Shown: positions 13,541 to 13,927 of the stretch, one piece after another
Position numbering within the stretch: position 1 is the first letter of the stretch
Layout of the letters: each line of letters begins with the position of its first letter
Origin: DATAEK01 sp036258055
GTDB taxonomy: Bacteria; Acidobacteriota; Vicinamibacteria; Vicinamibacterales; 2-12-FULL-66-21
DNA length: 13,927 nt
Assembly: GCA_036258055.1 (NCBI GenBank)
Contig: DATAEK010000224.1
Location: forward strand, 1-13,927
Reading direction: 5' to 3'
Translations under genes and position numbers: made by a program
Notes under the pieces: generated by a model
Database searches by the model: none
What the model saw: only the letters and a program-made list of their open reading frames with translations
Told to the model about the DNA's origin: nothing

Positions 13541-13679
13541 GTCTAACCAGCCGACGGGCGGCTGCGTCGAGATCGGTATCTAGCACCGACGTCTAACAGC
13601 GATTGGAGCCGGCGGCGGCGCCGACCTGTGGCAAGATCCTTCGGCAACAAGGCCGCGGCTCAATCGCATGCCGTTCGGC
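13541..13679 (+). other. attC2 recombination site with duplicated R'' box
   Basis: The core site is 13591-13679, 89 bases as in attC1: R'' GTCTAAC (13591-13597), left arm GCGATTG, AGCCG, CGGC (13599-13616), right arm GCCG, CGGCT, CAATCGC (13652-13667), and R' GTTCGGC (13673-13679). The arms give 16 pairs with two extrahelical Gs on the left strand (G13606 and G13612), at the same places in the stem as in attC1. A second R'' copy, GTCTAAC at 13541-13547, lies exactly 50 bases upstream, followed by a small CAGCCG/CGGCTG hairpin. This outer copy, not the inner one, has the extended match to the start of the cassette. Measured from it the site is 139 bases, near the upper end of known attC sizes. 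R' differs from consensus at one position (C for R). Confidence 0.7.
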
Positions 13680-13927
13680 GACAACGGGGCGACGAAGGAG
13701 GCTGTGTTGACGATGGCCGTTGATCTTTTGCAACGGCACCTCCAGACGCTGGTGGCTGACCCCGAGCAATGGCAGACGCTGATTGCCGACGACATTGTGT
13801 GGGAACTGGCATACGCGCCGGCGCTCGGTCATCCGGCGCGGCTGTCGGGACGGGGAGAGGTGATGCGCCACGTCGCCTGGTTTCTCGGAGCGGTGGAAAA
13901 CTTCCGCTTCTTCGACGCCAGGTATTA
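13674..13927 (+). mobile_element. Integron-type gene cassette C (3' partial)
   Basis: Sequence beyond the crossover point of attC2 starts TTCGGCG and leads, after 33 bases, into a new gene in the same orientation as cassettes A and B. The far attC lies outside the window, so this cassette is inferred from its left boundary only. Confidence 0.4.
13707..13927 (+). CDS. NTF2/SnoaL-like protein, N-terminal part (3' partial)
   Basis: The frame encodes TMAVDLLQRHLQTLVADPEQ, then WQTLIADDIVWELAYAP, HPARLSGRGEVMRHVAWFL and VENFRFFDARY before running off the window. An amphipathic first helix, a D-D-I-V-W-E strand, a G-R-G/V-x-x-H-x-x-W-F-L helix and an F-R-F strand match the start of the SnoaL-like/nuclear transport factor 2 fold. 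Members are usually 120-140 residues and include small isomerases, hydrolases and orphan binding proteins; the activity cannot be told. AAGGAGG (13695-13701) favours the TTG at 13707 (five-base spacing), though ATG 13713 at eleven bases is also acceptable. It is the first gene of cassette C. Confidence 0.65.
   Translation, partial: MTMAVDLLQRHLQTLVADPEQWQTLIADDIVWELAYAPALGHPARLSGRGEVMRHVAWFLGAVENFRFFDARY

Larger units (their letters stand above)
12470..13673 (+). mobile_element. Integron-type gene cassette B carrying a PD40 propeller gene
   Basis: The cassette starts with TTAGACCGC (12470-12478) after attC1 and ends at the G of GTTCGGC (13673) in attC2. Its first nine bases are exactly complementary to GCGGTCTAA (13538-13546), the R'' region at its own far end, as predicted for a cassette that circularised through its own attC. 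It holds a single gene with its own strong ribosome binding site and no obvious promoter, so expression may depend on read-through from upstream. No integrase is present in the window. Confidence 0.65.

Noticed and set aside
1..13927. tRNA, rRNA, CRISPR, transposase or integrase genes
   Set aside because: I looked for cloverleaf-like ends, regularly spaced identical repeats, and recombinase motifs in the conceptual proteins, and found none.

Overview
High-GC DNA that reads like a soil Acidobacteriota genome, probably Vicinamibacteria-like. That placement is inference. It rests on two membrane Ser/Thr kinases with C-terminal PD40 (TolB/WD40-like) propellers, an Oar-like TonB-dependent receptor with a carboxypeptidase-regulatory N-terminal domain, and small genes carried as integron-type cassettes. 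I see no rRNA, tRNA, CRISPR array, transposase or integrase.

Left edge (1-1535): the last 40 codons of an unidentified gene, a SAP/DUF6434-like protein, and an ADP-ribosylglycohydrolase that has lost its N-terminal third. This looks like an eroded accessory region. An orphan half-site resembling the left end of an attC follows at 1408.

Core block (1536-11730): four large genes on alternating strands. These are PD40 kinase 1 (-), a secreted type-I phosphodiesterase of the alkaline phosphatase superfamily (+), the TonB-dependent receptor (-) and PD40 kinase 2 (+). Each kinase shares a divergent intergenic region with an exported-protein gene (kinase 1 with the phosphodiesterase, kinase 2 with the receptor), and the two exported-protein genes converge with a 17-nt gap. 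Promoter-like elements can be read in both divergent regions. The receptor has a strong leader hairpin beside its ribosome binding site.

Right edge (11731-13927): a run of integron-type gene cassettes without an integrase. Cassette A encodes a four-helix membrane protein. Cassette B encodes a secreted seven-bladed PD40 propeller. Cassette C, cut by the window end, encodes an NTF2/SnoaL-like protein. Two attC-type imperfect palindromes (12387-12475 and 13541/13591-13679) have the same architecture: 16 paired bases interrupted by two extrahelical bases. The start of cassette B is exactly complementary to the R'' region at its own end, and cassette A shows the same with one mismatch, as expected of elements that were once circular. 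This cassette cluster is the most notable structure in the window.
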